Shown here: positions 43,901-54,462 of the stretch, one piece after another
Layout of the letters: every line of letters starts with the position of its first letter
How positions within the stretch are numbered: the stretch's first letter is position 1
The notes under the pieces: model-generated
Told to the model about the DNA's origin: nothing
The model's input: the letters and a program-made list of their open reading frames with translations, nothing else
Database searches by the model: none
Origin: Azolla caroliniana
Taxonomy: Eukaryota > Polypodiophyta
Assembly: GCA_043228905.1 (NCBI GenBank)
Contig: JBHGNT010000010.1
Span: 19,344,001-19,408,000 of the forward strand
Reading direction: 5' to 3'
Length of the DNA: 64,000 bases
Made by a program: the position numbers and the translations under genes

Positions 43901-45562
43901 CTAATAAGTAGTTGTGCTGGATCTACCATTCCTGGATAATGAAAAGTGCATCTCATGAGAAGACTAGCTTCCATTATAAGTTGCCAACGTTAGGAAATGG
44001 ATTGAATGCTCACCAGATTCAAATGATGAAATGGTCTTCTCTATGTCTGTGTGACTATCCAGTGTGATGTGAGATTTCTTGCTTATCTCTTGAAATTCTT
44101 TTTGCTTCCGTAAAACAAGCTCCGTCAGTTTACTGGTTTTCAAATCCTCCAACCTTTTCACCTCCACTTTAGCCTACTTCGAAGTAAAACTTCGAACTAC
44201 TCAAAGACTAAAAATATGCATTTTGTTGATCGAAATTATGCAATGAGGGATAGCAACATACCTCTTCAATAACGTTCAGAAAGAGTGCGCCAGGAGTAGT
44301 AATTTCATGCTCTGCCGCTGCAATATTGGAAGTCACATGTTGGAAACGATGCTGCTCTTCTACAGGAGTATCCATCAAATTCCATAGCTCAAGAAGAGAT
44401 GCTCCAAGCTCTTGAATCTATTTCCACATAAAAAGTGTATTAAACATGACGCATATATCAGCCAAGTTGAAGTTTATAAACCACGATTCAATAAAATGAC
44501 TCCCACCTGTCCCATCCTATTTTTCTTTTCCTCCTTCAGCGAATCTATTGTATTACTTAGCTTTGTTAAAGTGTCATTGCTTATACTCTTGACCGGATTA
44601 GTTGTGGACGATTCATCCAAGGTTGGATGAACTTCTCGAACTATCGCGAAGAAATCAAAGCCAAGCACAGTACATAGACTGTGAAGCACGTCGACATATT
44701 CCATGACCTTATAGATCCGGTTATTCTGGAAACAAGACAAATTCGCATAAATAAAAAGTATAGGGAGAGATGGATGGCTAAGAATTGAACTAAGACCAAC
44801 AGTAAACCTTCTCTCTTTGCAAAGCCTGAAGTTGAAATTGCAGTTCCTCAACTTTTCTTTGTGTCAAATCAATGTGGTCATCAACTCCAGTAGTTTCTGT
44901 GTCTAATAATTCTGGTGATGGAGAAATTTCAGACTGAATTTTCTGGATATGAGTTCTAGTCTCTTGAAGCATTCTTAAACGCTCTTCCTTTTTAATTAAC
45001 ATCTGTTTCAGGATGAGATTTAACTTTGCAAGATGGACTTTGAGGGAACTATCTCTTTTTTCTAACTGCAGAAACCACATAAATTAGCTTCAACTGTTTC
45101 CATTATATTGTAGTTACTGACTTATGTTGAAACAAATATAAAACCTGGGCCATCGGTATATTATCTCCAAGAGCAGAAGCTAAAGAGACGATTTCTGAAT
45201 GAATGTCTGCAAGCATTATATGAAAGCTAGATCTTGATCGACTTGCTTGGTCAACCTTCCTTTGAAATATGTCCAAGCATTCCTGTTGCATTTCAAAAAG
45301 TATATTCTGCCTATATGCATCATCTTCACCAACTTCATTCCAGATTAACTGCAAAATAGAAGCGATTACTCCTTCACAAAATGAATTAGAGGTGAAACGC
45401 AGAAAAAATCATGAAGTGTAGCTGTGAAATTATTGAATTTTGAGACATAAATGCTACAATAGTTCAATGCTTCTTAAGATTTCAAAGGAGACATACATCC
45501 AATTCATGAAGAAGCTTCTCACACGTGCCTCCAATTTCTGAAAAGAGTTGTATTTGCTTCAT
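40998..45562 (-). CDS. MAP65: MAP65 microtubule-associated protein (ASE1/PRC1 family), 12 coding exons, 736 aa
   Basis: Minus-strand coding exons with matching phases: 45562-45497, 45348-45145, 45065-44808, 44725-44507, 44417-44262, 44173-44014, 43931-43780, 43680-43593, 43516-43443, 43359-43285, 43198-42931 and 41488-40998 (2211 nt). Family signatures are [16 protein letters not shown] (N-terminus), [51 protein letters not shown], and the conserved microtubule-binding stretch [16 protein letters not shown] to [21 protein letters not shown] (about 388-434), then [20 protein letters not shown]65 proteins are elongated coiled-coil dimers that cross-link antiparallel microtubules in the phragmoplast and cortical array. 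The C-terminal ~250 residues are divergent, Ser/Thr/Pro-rich and probably regulatory. The first ATG used is at 45562. The exon begins at an acceptor at 45582 with six more in-frame codons, so an upstream coding exon cannot be excluded. Confidence 0.93.
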
Positions 45563-45699
45563 TGATGCTTTTATTGGAGATACTGCAGACACAGAAAGAA
45601 GAAGAAATTCGAAGTCTTTTACAGGAATAGCACACTACAAAGTAAAAAGTTCTTTCGTAACTGTGATTGATCTTAAAAAAAGAGAGAACACAGTGCAAT

Positions 45700-46620
45700 A
45701 TCCAATCCTTCCAGGATCTCATTCTTCAAAGATTCCATGAAATTTCTTGGTATACGAAAAGGAAATAGAGACACAAAAGAAAGACTTATAGTGGAGGATC
45801 CAAACCTTTCAGAATCACTTTCGTCTAGTATTGTGAAACTCTAACACAAAAAGGATGAAACAGAAGCGCTCATAAAGGGAGTACTTAGGGTGGCAATTCA
45901 AACCTTGCAGGCATTGAGGCTCTCCCTCACACACACACACACACACAAAGGATTGTGAAGCTTTACCAAAAAGGATGAAATAGAAGCAGAAAAGGAGGAC
46001 GTATGAAGGGGGTCCAAACCTCGCAGTCTCTCTTTCTTCAAGGATTGTGAAGCATTGCCATAAAGGAAACAGAAGCACAAAGTGAGCACATATGGTAACC
46101 TTTTCAGACTCACTTTCTTCAAGTGTTTTGACGCTTTGCCACGTAAAGGATTAAACAGAATCAGTGAAAGACTGATTGTGAAGGAAAATCCAAACCTTTC
46201 AGGCTCGCGTCTTCAAGATTATGATCGCACTTTTACAGAGACTACATATCAGAAAAGGATAAATTATAGTGGAAAATACCAACCTTTCAGGCTTTATTTC
46301 TTCAAGTATTGCAAACTCTTGCCGTAAAAATAAACAGAAGTACAAAAAAGAGTACTTATGGTGTGCTAATTATGGTGATGCACGCTCTATTACTTCAAGT
46401 ATTTTGAGCCGAATGAGTAATTGCGGTGGTAAATCCAGAATTTTCAGGGTCAATTTTGTCGAGAATGTTTCCCAACAAAAAGAAACCTTGAAAGGAAAGA
46501 GAAACGCAAATTAAAATATATTAAGAATTGGTGGAAAAGCCAAACCTCTTTTCAGGCTCCGATGTTCTTTCTTCAAGCGTATTTCTTTGGAATCTTTGTC
46601 AACAAAGGATTAAAGAAAGT
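45700..46620 (-). repeat. Degenerate tandem array (about 95 bp, 9-10 units) upstream of MAP65 coding start
   Basis: On the plus strand each unit has the skeleton '(C)CAAACCTTTCAGGCTC.CTTTCTTCAAGTATTGTGAAGCTTTGCCA.AAAGGAT.AAACAGAAGCACAAAA.GAG.ACTTATGGTGG'. Anchors occur near 45705, 45803, 45896, 46012, 46096, 46190, 46280, 46430 and 46541. In the gene's direction each unit reads GAGCCTGAAAGGTTTGG, so many carry an AG|GTTTGG string resembling a splice donor. The array lies upstream of the acceptor at 45583 and is therefore probably in the 5' UTR intron. One unit contains an (AC)n run at about 45931-45947. Confidence 0.85.
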
Positions 46621-47160
46621 CAATTAGACCGATGAATCACAAGGTAAGGTTAAGTAGAACGAGTAATAGCTGCGTCTGAGGGGTACTGATCAGCACAATC
46701 AATATCATCAGTCAACAAGTATGTAATAATAATATCAAGTGATGGAAATGAAATATGCAGTAGTAATAGTGGTCATCAATGACGCAGATTGGTACTGCAA
46801 AATATCTGATCAGGTACATTACCGAATTATCAGGACATATTGTAGAGAGAGTTAAGAAATGATGGAGGAGAAGCCATTGCAGAAGGAGAAGAAGAAGGAG
46901 AAGGAGAAAGAAGAAGCGAAAGCAGAGAGAGAGAGAGAGATTCGAGCCTTCGACGTATTAGCATCGGAGGATAAAACGCAGGCATAGCGAACTGCTCGAA
47001 AATGCTGCGCACGTCTGCTCATAGTCGGGATGTCAACCTTTCTCTCTCTCTCACTCACACACACATACAACACATACACTCGCTCTCTCAATTGAAGGGA
47101 AAAAGAAAAGGGGGGGAAGGTATCTCTCATTCATTTGAATACCTTATAAATATGTATAAC
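46621..47160 (-). promoter_or_regulatory. Probable MAP65 5' UTR and promoter region
   Basis: In the gene's direction this stretch has CT tracts (reverse of the GAGA run at about 46924-46941 and the TCTC run at 47040-47053) and a GAAGGAGAAG-rich stretch at about 46875-46920. These are typical of plant leaders. A noncoding first exon is expected here, because the first coding exon opens with a splice acceptor. The exact start of transcription is not visible. Confidence 0.35.
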
Positions 47161-47246
47161 TTATAAGTAATGAAGTATCATCTCATAAGTTGCGGTTGCA
47201 AGCAGGGCCAAAGCCATCACTTAAATCCATGTTTGGAAGAACTATA

Positions 47247-47262
47247 CCCCCCCCCCCCCCCC
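47247..47262. repeat. poly-C tract (16 C)
   Basis: Uninterrupted C run. The open frame over it (47190-47510) owes its proline run to this tract and has no recognisable domain. Confidence 0.95.
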
Positions 47263-47620
47263 TCCCTCTTTATTTAGTACACAACCTTCAAAATGATAAC
47301 CCTATCTCCTCCCCCCTTCTAGTTCTTACCACAATTCGCCTCAGTTCCAATGCCAATGTTTTGCCAGTGTCTTCTCCCATTCATTTAAACTTCGTAGTCT
47401 TCCGTAGTTCTAGCTTCTTTTTACCATCTTTCAATGTTGCATGTCTTCCCCTTGTTCCAATGTTCCCACTTCCAAACATTGGTAACTCCTTGATTGAGCC
47501 TATTGTTTGACCTTGATTGCAATTGCCATTTGCTCAACCTTGACCATTTTTCAAGTGGGAGTAGAGAGCATTATGCTCTCTTTTGTTCGAATGGTTTTCT
47601 TTGATCAGTAAAGTAATAAT

Positions 47621-47925
47621 GTTGATTGGAAGTGAGAATACAATGGTGGTGCATTCGTAATGATGATGGTGGTTCGAAGTGGGGGAACTCTTGTGATAGA
47701 CCTCCAAATCATATTGATTGTGCCATTTCATACACGTTGACCTTCACATTGATGGGCAAAGAGAGTTAATATTGTTGATTGGAAGTGAGAATACAATGGT
47801 GGTGCATTCGTAATGATGATGGTGGTTTGAAGTGGGGGAACTCTCGTAATAGACCTCCAAATCATATTGATTGTGCCATTTCATACACGTTGACCTTCAC
47901 ATTGATGGACAAAGAGGGTTAAATC
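47621..47925. repeat. 153-bp tandem duplication
   Basis: 47621-47773 and 47774-47925 are almost identical. Both begin GTTGATTGGAAGTGAGAATA and end GACCTTCACATTGATGG.CAAAGAG.GTTAA, with only a handful of differences. This is a recent local duplication next to copia Gag sequence. Confidence 0.93.
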
Positions 47926-47929
47926 AGCT

Positions 47930-48340
47930 TTTAATCTAGAGGGTGTAGTTGTTGAAAGATGTACCCCTTGGGTTTTCATTCCATAATCCAGCTTCTGCTA
48001 TACTTGGAGCTTGCAAGTGGTCATGTTGGTAGCGAACATCTTGTTCAAATTGGTCCACACATCCTTTGACATCTTTGCATATTCTCACACCTAGTTGTGC
48101 ATGTCATTGGACAATCATGAAACTCACCCTATGCTTCCAACTTAGGTAGTTACTAGTTAGTGTCGGGTTCATCGAGCATTTTCTCCAAATATACTTTGAT
48201 GTGGCCCAAATAGCCTTCTCTAACAAGGACTTGATGCATCTTGAACTTCCAAAGCTTCTTGTTTGGGAGAGAGCTTCCCATTTGCATATTCATGATGGTG
48301 ATGTTTTCTAGATCTTCTTCTCTTTGTTGACTTCTTTCAA
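47930..48340 (-). pseudogene. Ty1/copia Gag-like fragment
   Basis: The minus-strand translation, in broken frames, reads ITIMNMQMGSSLPNKKLW, then KFKMHQVLVREGYLGHI and, further on, NLNKMFATNMTTCKLQ. These match the Gag (DUF4219/UBN2-type) region of plant copia elements ('W...M...L...GY...I' and 'VW..L...F....'). Stops and frameshifts interrupt it and no LTR was found. Confidence 0.6.
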
Positions 48341-48648
48341 CCTTCCTTCAAGGCACATGTGATGTGGTATAGCTCTTCCATGCAATGGCTAAACATATCA
48401 ACACATATACGCAAGCAAGCATATGAGCAAAATTCAACGACTTCAATGATGCAATACACAATGTTGATTATTAACTTAGATACTTCGATCCCATTTGAAG
48501 TAGCGAATATAATTTATGTTGTACTATAATAGATCGAGTAGGATGTGTGTGTGTGTGATGATCAAAAGACAATGTATTAAGCAAAATGAATTTTATTATA
48601 TAAATGATAAAACAACAAATAAACTATATAAACAAACAATTTAGCAAA

Positions 48649-48874
48649 GATAAATCAACATTACATAACAAAGAGTGGCTTGATTAATGGAAAGGTAATG
48701 CATTGATTAAGACAATGATGATCTTTAATACCCATGCCTCAAGGAGTGTATGCTCACACACATGCCAGATAAATCAACATTACATAACAAAGAGTGGCTT
48801 GATTAATGGAAAGGTAATGCATTGATTAAGACAATGATGATCTTTAATACCCATGCCTCAAGGAGTGTATGCTC
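48649..48874. repeat. Tandem duplication, 119-bp period, about 106 bp essentially identical
   Basis: 48649-48754 and 48768-48874 match with no difference I could see, from GATAAATCAACATTACATAA to CAAGGAGTGTATGCTC. They are separated by 13 bp (acacacatgccag). Confidence 0.93.
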
Positions 48875-48894
48875 TCAGACTCAAGAGTATCATA

Positions 48895-49100
48895 GTGTCA
48901 AGCAAAGAACCAACTAGGCTTTCCTTTAACTACAAGCAAGTCTCCATGCCTCCAAAGGATGAAGAAAAGATAACCTTCATCACCAAGATGAGATCATTTA
49001 GGCTCAAAAAAATCTCGACAACATTTCAACATATCATCATTGAGATTCTCAAATTATTAATACATTTGTTTATACAAGGGCTCCTCGATAATGTAAAGTG
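48895..49100 (+). pseudogene. Ty3/gypsy reverse transcriptase fragment
   Basis: The translation YKQVSMPPKDEEKITFITK, then RLKKISTTFQHII, resembles the fingers/palm region of gypsy RT ('GYHQI.I...D..KTAF.T....Y....MPFGL.NA..TFQ'). The MPFGL part is degraded and the catalytic YXDD is absent. It directly follows the tandem duplication. Confidence 0.55.
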
Positions 49101-49377
49101 TTCAAACTAGTAAGTGACCATCACACCACCTCACTTAGTGTTCGACAAAATGCTAAGAGGGCCAAATCAATCCAAGGCCCATTTTCAGTTATCATCAACA
49201 TTATCCTTGAGCACATTATTTGGCATGATAGGATTCCAAGGCCCATTTTGCACGGAACCACGAGGGTCTTGAATTGGGGAACATGGACCAAAGTAGTTAT
49301 TTGTTTGTTGTCTACCGCAAAAGATGGTACTTGAGTTGACTTCGAACAGTTTTGTGCAAGGATGTGTGTATCTACAA

Positions 49378-49600
49378 GCAGGTTATCTGTAGATGTATTT
49401 GTAAATGTAAACATTCATGTTATAAATTTTAGTTGTGTGTGAGATTATATGTTCATGTAAATGTGTTATATATGCGCTTTATTTTGTGATGTGAGTATGT
49501 GTATATATGAGCAGGTTGCATGTGAATGTGTTTGTAAATGGGAACATTCATGTTATAAATTTTAGTTGCGTGTGAGATTATATGTCTGTGTAAATGTGTG
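49378..49600. repeat. Direct repeat, about 88 bp, 133-bp period
   Basis: GCAGGTT...TGTAAATG..AACATTCATG and TTATAAATTTTAGTTG(T/C)GTGTGAGATTATATG occur at 49378-49464 and 49511-49600. The spacer is TG/TA-rich. Confidence 0.85.
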
Positions 49601-49904
49601 GGCATATTTGTAAATGTGAATGTATTGAGCAAATGTACACATATGTTTAAATCTGTATGTGTTATTGAAAAATGCATTAATGTTTTCTGAATGTGTTCCA
49701 TGTGTGTATATGTGGTTTTGTTTTTTATTTCAAAAAGACGCTACTTTTCCATGAGAGATTATTACAAAAAGCCTATACAAGGTGACTTATACACAAATTG
49801 GGGAATCACCCTCCGACGCGTAATTCAAGAATATGAGACTACATACATATCCTTTCAAACTAACTACTTAATGTAAGTAGGTACCTATAGCTATAAACTA
49901 GTGC

Positions 49905-50900
49905 CCTTCATCATCAGATCTTGTGGCCTACAACGAAGGGAGGGTAGGAGGTGAGTAGGAAACAACCAGCGTAGGGGCTGGTAGTTCCATCTTGGGCAAT
50001 TTCCTCCTTGCGTCACCATCGATGCGTTCCATCATTTCTGCCAAAAGCGCAAATCGGCAACGACCACATCATTAGAGTAGCCGTAAACCTTGTCCAATTG
50101 CCCTTGTAAGTAGTTGATAATCGTGAACCATATATCCATGATCAATTCCTCTGGGGGGTGTACCAAATATTGGAAAACTTTTAGGCAGCATGCTTTCCAA
50201 ATCTCCCAGGACCAAGGGTATTCTATCGTCAACTAGTCGGAAGCCTTATCTATCTCACCATCACTCGGCCTGACCTCAGCAATACAGTCGGCCTCCTTAG
50301 CAAGTTCATGCAAATTCCGCGTGACATACACTTCGATTGTGCTAAGCAAGTGTTACGTTATGTGAGTGGGATGATGGATTTCGGCATTCTCTACAAATCG
50401 GGCACACCAATTCGACTCGAAGGGTATACTGATGTTGATTGGCCCGACTACAAAGCCAACAGACAATCGACATCCGGATTCGTCTTCTCCCTCGGTAGTG
50501 AAGCCATATCATGGAGCACCAAAAAATAGCTCAAATCGGGTCTTGACACGTTTACCTCTTCTGCATTCATAGCACCAATTGTCTGCATTGATGGAGTTCG
50601 TCGAGCTATTAACAGAGAGATTGAGCCAAGCCGCTGCGCTCCACGATGTTCTTCCTTCTCAATCACTTTGTCCCATACCATCTGAGCTTGAGAGCAATCC
50701 CACAAACAGTGTCTTAGAGTATCAATAGGTGAAGAACAATGTGGGCAAGTTATCAGGCTGCCATGTTTACCTAGCCATCCGCCAACGGGGACCAAAGTAT
50801 GACCAATCTGCTACAAAAATAGCTTGATCTTCTTAGGCACGTGGAGACTCCAAAGACTCTTTGAAAAGGTATTGAGCACCTCGTCAAGGATGTTGTATGT
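49905..50900 (-). pseudogene. LINE ORF2 C-terminal remnant, split by a copia fragment
   Basis: Reading on the minus strand from about 50900: LWSLHVPKKIKLFL, then a zf-RVT zinc-binding motif CPHCSSPIDTLRHCLWDC with A.MVWDKV (50795-50650), GSISLLIARRTPSMQTIGAMN (to about 50535). After a foreign insert it continues as YPWSWEIWKACCLKVFQYL and the tail EMMERIDGDARRKLPKMELP (50227-49930). The pattern Cys-x2-Cys...His-x4-Cys is the same as in the 5.5-kb LINE fragment. Stops (for example near 50815) show decay. Confidence 0.8.
50228..50532 (+). pseudogene. Ty1/copia RNase H fragment inserted in a LINE relic
   Basis: The plus-strand translation gives the end of copia RT and the RNase H start: GSLIYLTITRPDLSNTV, FMQIPRDIHFDCAKQVLRYV, MDFGILYKSG, EGYTDVDWPDYKANRQSTSG and FVFSLGSEAISWSTKK. 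This order is diagnostic of Ty1/copia polyproteins. The conserved catalytic region beyond it (TEAEY) is missing because LINE sequence resumes at about 50533 on the other strand. A stop follows STKK. No LTRs or target duplications were seen. Confidence 0.9.
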
Positions 50901-51117
50901 GGTTTTGTTTATATGTGTGTGTAGGTGTAAACGTGTGTTAATATGTATATGTATGGTTACGTGAAATTGTTTAGGAAAGGAGGGGAGGAGGTGCTTTAAG
51001 AATTTAAAAATTAGGACAAACTTTGGTAAAAATGGGAAAGGGTGATCTAGGCATATAGAACTTAGGGGAGAGTATTTTGGGAAGATAACATTTTAGACGG
51101 GTTTGGATTAAGCATCT

Positions 51118-51315
51118 TCAAAGGACATAATCACACATTTCATTCTTGTTGGTACTCCAATATAACCTTATAGACGACCTATTCCTTGAGATTATTTGAC
51201 CAATAAGGTGGTTGCTATTAATTATGAGCTCATCAATTGTGTGTGCTTTATTCCAAGCTCTTAAAATTGAGAAAAAATCTTGCAGCGATACAAACCCTTC
51301 TTCATCTATGTACAA
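51118..51315 (-). pseudogene. Possible LINE ORF2 fragment
   Basis: The minus-strand frame has YIDEEGFVSLQDFFSILRAW, resembling the 'DL.DDEG.FLS...L' stretch that lies between the RT and zf-RVT domains of plant LINEs. It is in the same orientation as, and just upstream of, the 49.9-50.9 kb LINE relic, so it could be part of it. Evidence is weak. Confidence 0.35.
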
Positions 51316-51319
51316 AATA

Positions 51320-54300
51320 TCCTTCCCTTAGTTTTAAAAAAGGCACATCAGCTAAAACACTATGCTTTCCGTAGAGATTCTGCGTATCCAAGTTGACAAG
51401 TTTTGTCATTCAATGGTGGGGACATATTATCAACATAGATTGTACATATTATCAATGGTTGGTTGATAACCTAAGCATCGTGTACTGAACATGGATGTCG
51501 CTCCTTGCGGAGCTCGACCATATTTGATGCTACGCCACATATATTCTAATTAATCTTCTCACTTCAACAAGGATGGTAGCGAGCATGTCAAATTGCAGAG
51601 ATCATGGACCCTTGCTCTTATCTTTTAGGATCCCCTTAGAGTTGGCATTTATGTAACACCATCCACAAGAGTTTCTATGAGTTCCCTTTGGGCTTGGGTC
51701 TTTCACCCTTGAGTCCTTATCTTGATCTAGGATCCTTTCAGGGGTGGCATTTGTTTAATAGGCATCCTCTAATCATTGTTAGAGTTTTTGCTTCTACTCT
51801 TGTTTAATAGGCATCCTTTTCCTTGGCCTTCTACATGAATGTCCACTTGAATATAGGGGTTACAGTGAGGGCCAACAAAGATTTGGTTCACACACACCAT
51901 CTTTGTATTCTCAATGAGCATAAGTTGAACTTAAGGTAAGATTCAATAAACATTTGGGTTCACACATGGCGTGTCCCCATAATGGACTCATAAGGACCAT
52001 TGAACACCAATGGGCATCTCGTGTGGATGAGGAATATTACTTAATGCACAATGTAAACAAGGGGGAAAGGGAATGTTAACAAAAAATGAGCTAGGCAATA
52101 TTATAAACCTTTAGGTCCGAGTTAAAATATCTTGAAATAGGAATATAATCATTGTCTCCAATGTGACTAAAAAGAATATGGAACCTGATGGAATTTCCAA
52201 ATGGAAATGGTTTGGCAAATGTATAGATTATAAAGCCTTAAAAATTATTGAAAATCAGGTTAACCCTGCTTATTAAGAGTGACTATTACTAGTGATTCTT
52301 GATTCTATTTTAAGTTTCGGCCTATCTTTCAAATACTAAGATAATAAACATACGTCAAAGTTTACAAACTCCTTGGAGAATAACTATTTGACGAATGAGG
52401 TAAGACATGTATCCTTTAGAAACCTTGGTCAAAAATATAGGCAAAAGTTTTCAAAATCCTTGAAAAATAACCATTTGATGAATGAGGTAAGATTGAATAT
52501 ATTCTTTAAAAACCTAGGTCATAAACATAGGCAAATGTTTTCAAACATTTGTGGAGAACAATAACCCTTCGTTGGTAATGTCCCTTGTTTTACCCCTACT
52601 CTAAAAGTATTCTTTTACCTCATGATTTTCTAACAACGTATGTTCATAACATGTTTTTACTTGTATATATCATCATTCAAACACGAGATTAATCATTTGA
52701 ATTAAATTCACTATCGTTTAAGAATCCACATATTTTGTGTTTCTTATGGCTTATCAGTCATGACTTGTGACTCTCTCATGTAAAGTTCCACTATGACCAA
52801 ATATTAAAATATAATTCCCTTTTATGTTGATAGAATGTAATTCTTTACACAAATTATTTCATTTATTGGCTAGAATAATAACATTCATCTATGTATCCTT
52901 CTATTGATCATGACATTGTATACCGCTCTATAAATCCACAATGAAGATCATGCATAACTCTTAATCCAATGATGTTGAAAAATGGAGGACAGTTTTGTAT
53001 GAATATATTTTTTGCATTATATAGGTTGATCATATATTTTGTATTATACATGTTGATCGTATATTTTGCACTTTTTCAAGCAAAAAAGAACATGTTCTTT
53101 GGGCACATCATAAAATTTACATTGTAAACATCTTGGACTTTTATAACTCTAGTGTTTGAGTTACTGATGTTGAGGTGTGAAAGTTGGTGGGCCATTGATA
53201 TTAGAGAAGGACAACATTTTCACACAAGGTATGTTTTGCATGTTTACAACACAACATGTGTTATAGGCATAACCCTAGGGACCAATTCTAAACATTAATT
53301 TCAATAATCTAATGGCATAATATATATGGGAATGAGCAAATATTACAAAATTCGACTCTAATGGTAAACAATGAAGGACAAGAGATGAAAGTAAAATATC
53401 AACGGCATCCCAAAACACCAAATATCACCTTATGCTATACATTGGAATTGAAATCAATGAATCCGAAAGAAGAGAGATTTGGCTCATTCTTAGAATCTCA
53501 ACAAAGTCTCAAGATATCATAATGAAGGAGATATCTAGTCCCTTTTACATAGCCCAATTCCTTACCGTCCCAAACCGTTGTGTCAAAATCTTTATGGGTT
53601 TGTCCCAAGTCATAGAATAATTAGTTTACCATTTATACTACCCTTAAACATTGAAAAATAGCCATTACAATTGTTACTTAAGGTCTTGCCTCTAACAATA
53701 TCCCATTCCATAGATAAAATGTCCTAAAAATATGCTGAGAGTTTTTGAAAGGTCGTGTGTAGGAAGAAAGAAGGATAAGGTTTGAAACATTATCCAAGGA
53801 GATTTGCACCTAGGAATTAGGTTATCTAAGAAACAAAGACTTTTGTACTCTATCCTAGGAAAGTAATGGTACTTTAGTATGGTGCTTAATTTGCACAACA
53901 TAGACAATTAGTTTCTCATTCTTAAGCATGGATTATTATACAACAATCTTCATTTTCGTTTTTTCAACCACTCATATGTTTAGAGCCTCATTTCCCTTCC
54001 AATTATTACATCTTGAGATCATTACCGTAAATTCAAGAGCTATAGCAAGCAAATCAAGACAATTTGTTATACGTCACCAGTGCATACAAAAACATTTTGT
54101 TTTGAAGGGACAAACATGCATGCATCACAAATAATGATGATCTTTAGGCACTTATACATTGTGATTCATGGCTTAAATTTTGTTGTTGTAAAAAGCATAT
54201 CATGTACTTGTATGCTTTATCCAATTGAAATAACATTTAAACAATGAGGATCTTTTGGCATATATATCTTGTGATCCATAGTTATTTTACCATTTTTTTA

Positions 54301-54460
54301 ACACATCATTTTAATAAACAAAAAGTAAGGTGTATACATTTTTAGAATATAATCACATTTTGATGATTGTACGAACAAATAAACATCCCAAACCTTGTAT
54401 TTATAAAAGAAAATGCTTATAATTTCCAATATTTTGATTTAAAAGTGAATTGGAATTATT
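51320..54460. other. Gene-free AT-rich stretch
   Basis: No gene was recognised. The only regular structure is a repeat of about 93 bp at 52350-52545: GGAGAATAACTATTTGA.GAATGAGGTAAGA, then CTT.A.AAACCT.GGTCA.AAA.ATAGGCAAA.GTTTTCAAA, two copies and a partial third. Confidence 0.55.
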
Positions 54461-54462
54461 TA

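Noticed and set aside
45815-46122. Minus-strand frames over the MAP65 upstream array (FTILEERETARFG and similar)
   Set aside because: Frames are short, not shared between units and run into the CA microsatellite, so repeated coding exons are not supported.
47190-47510. 106-codon frame with a proline run
   Set aside because: The proline run is the poly-C tract, and the rest has no known motif.
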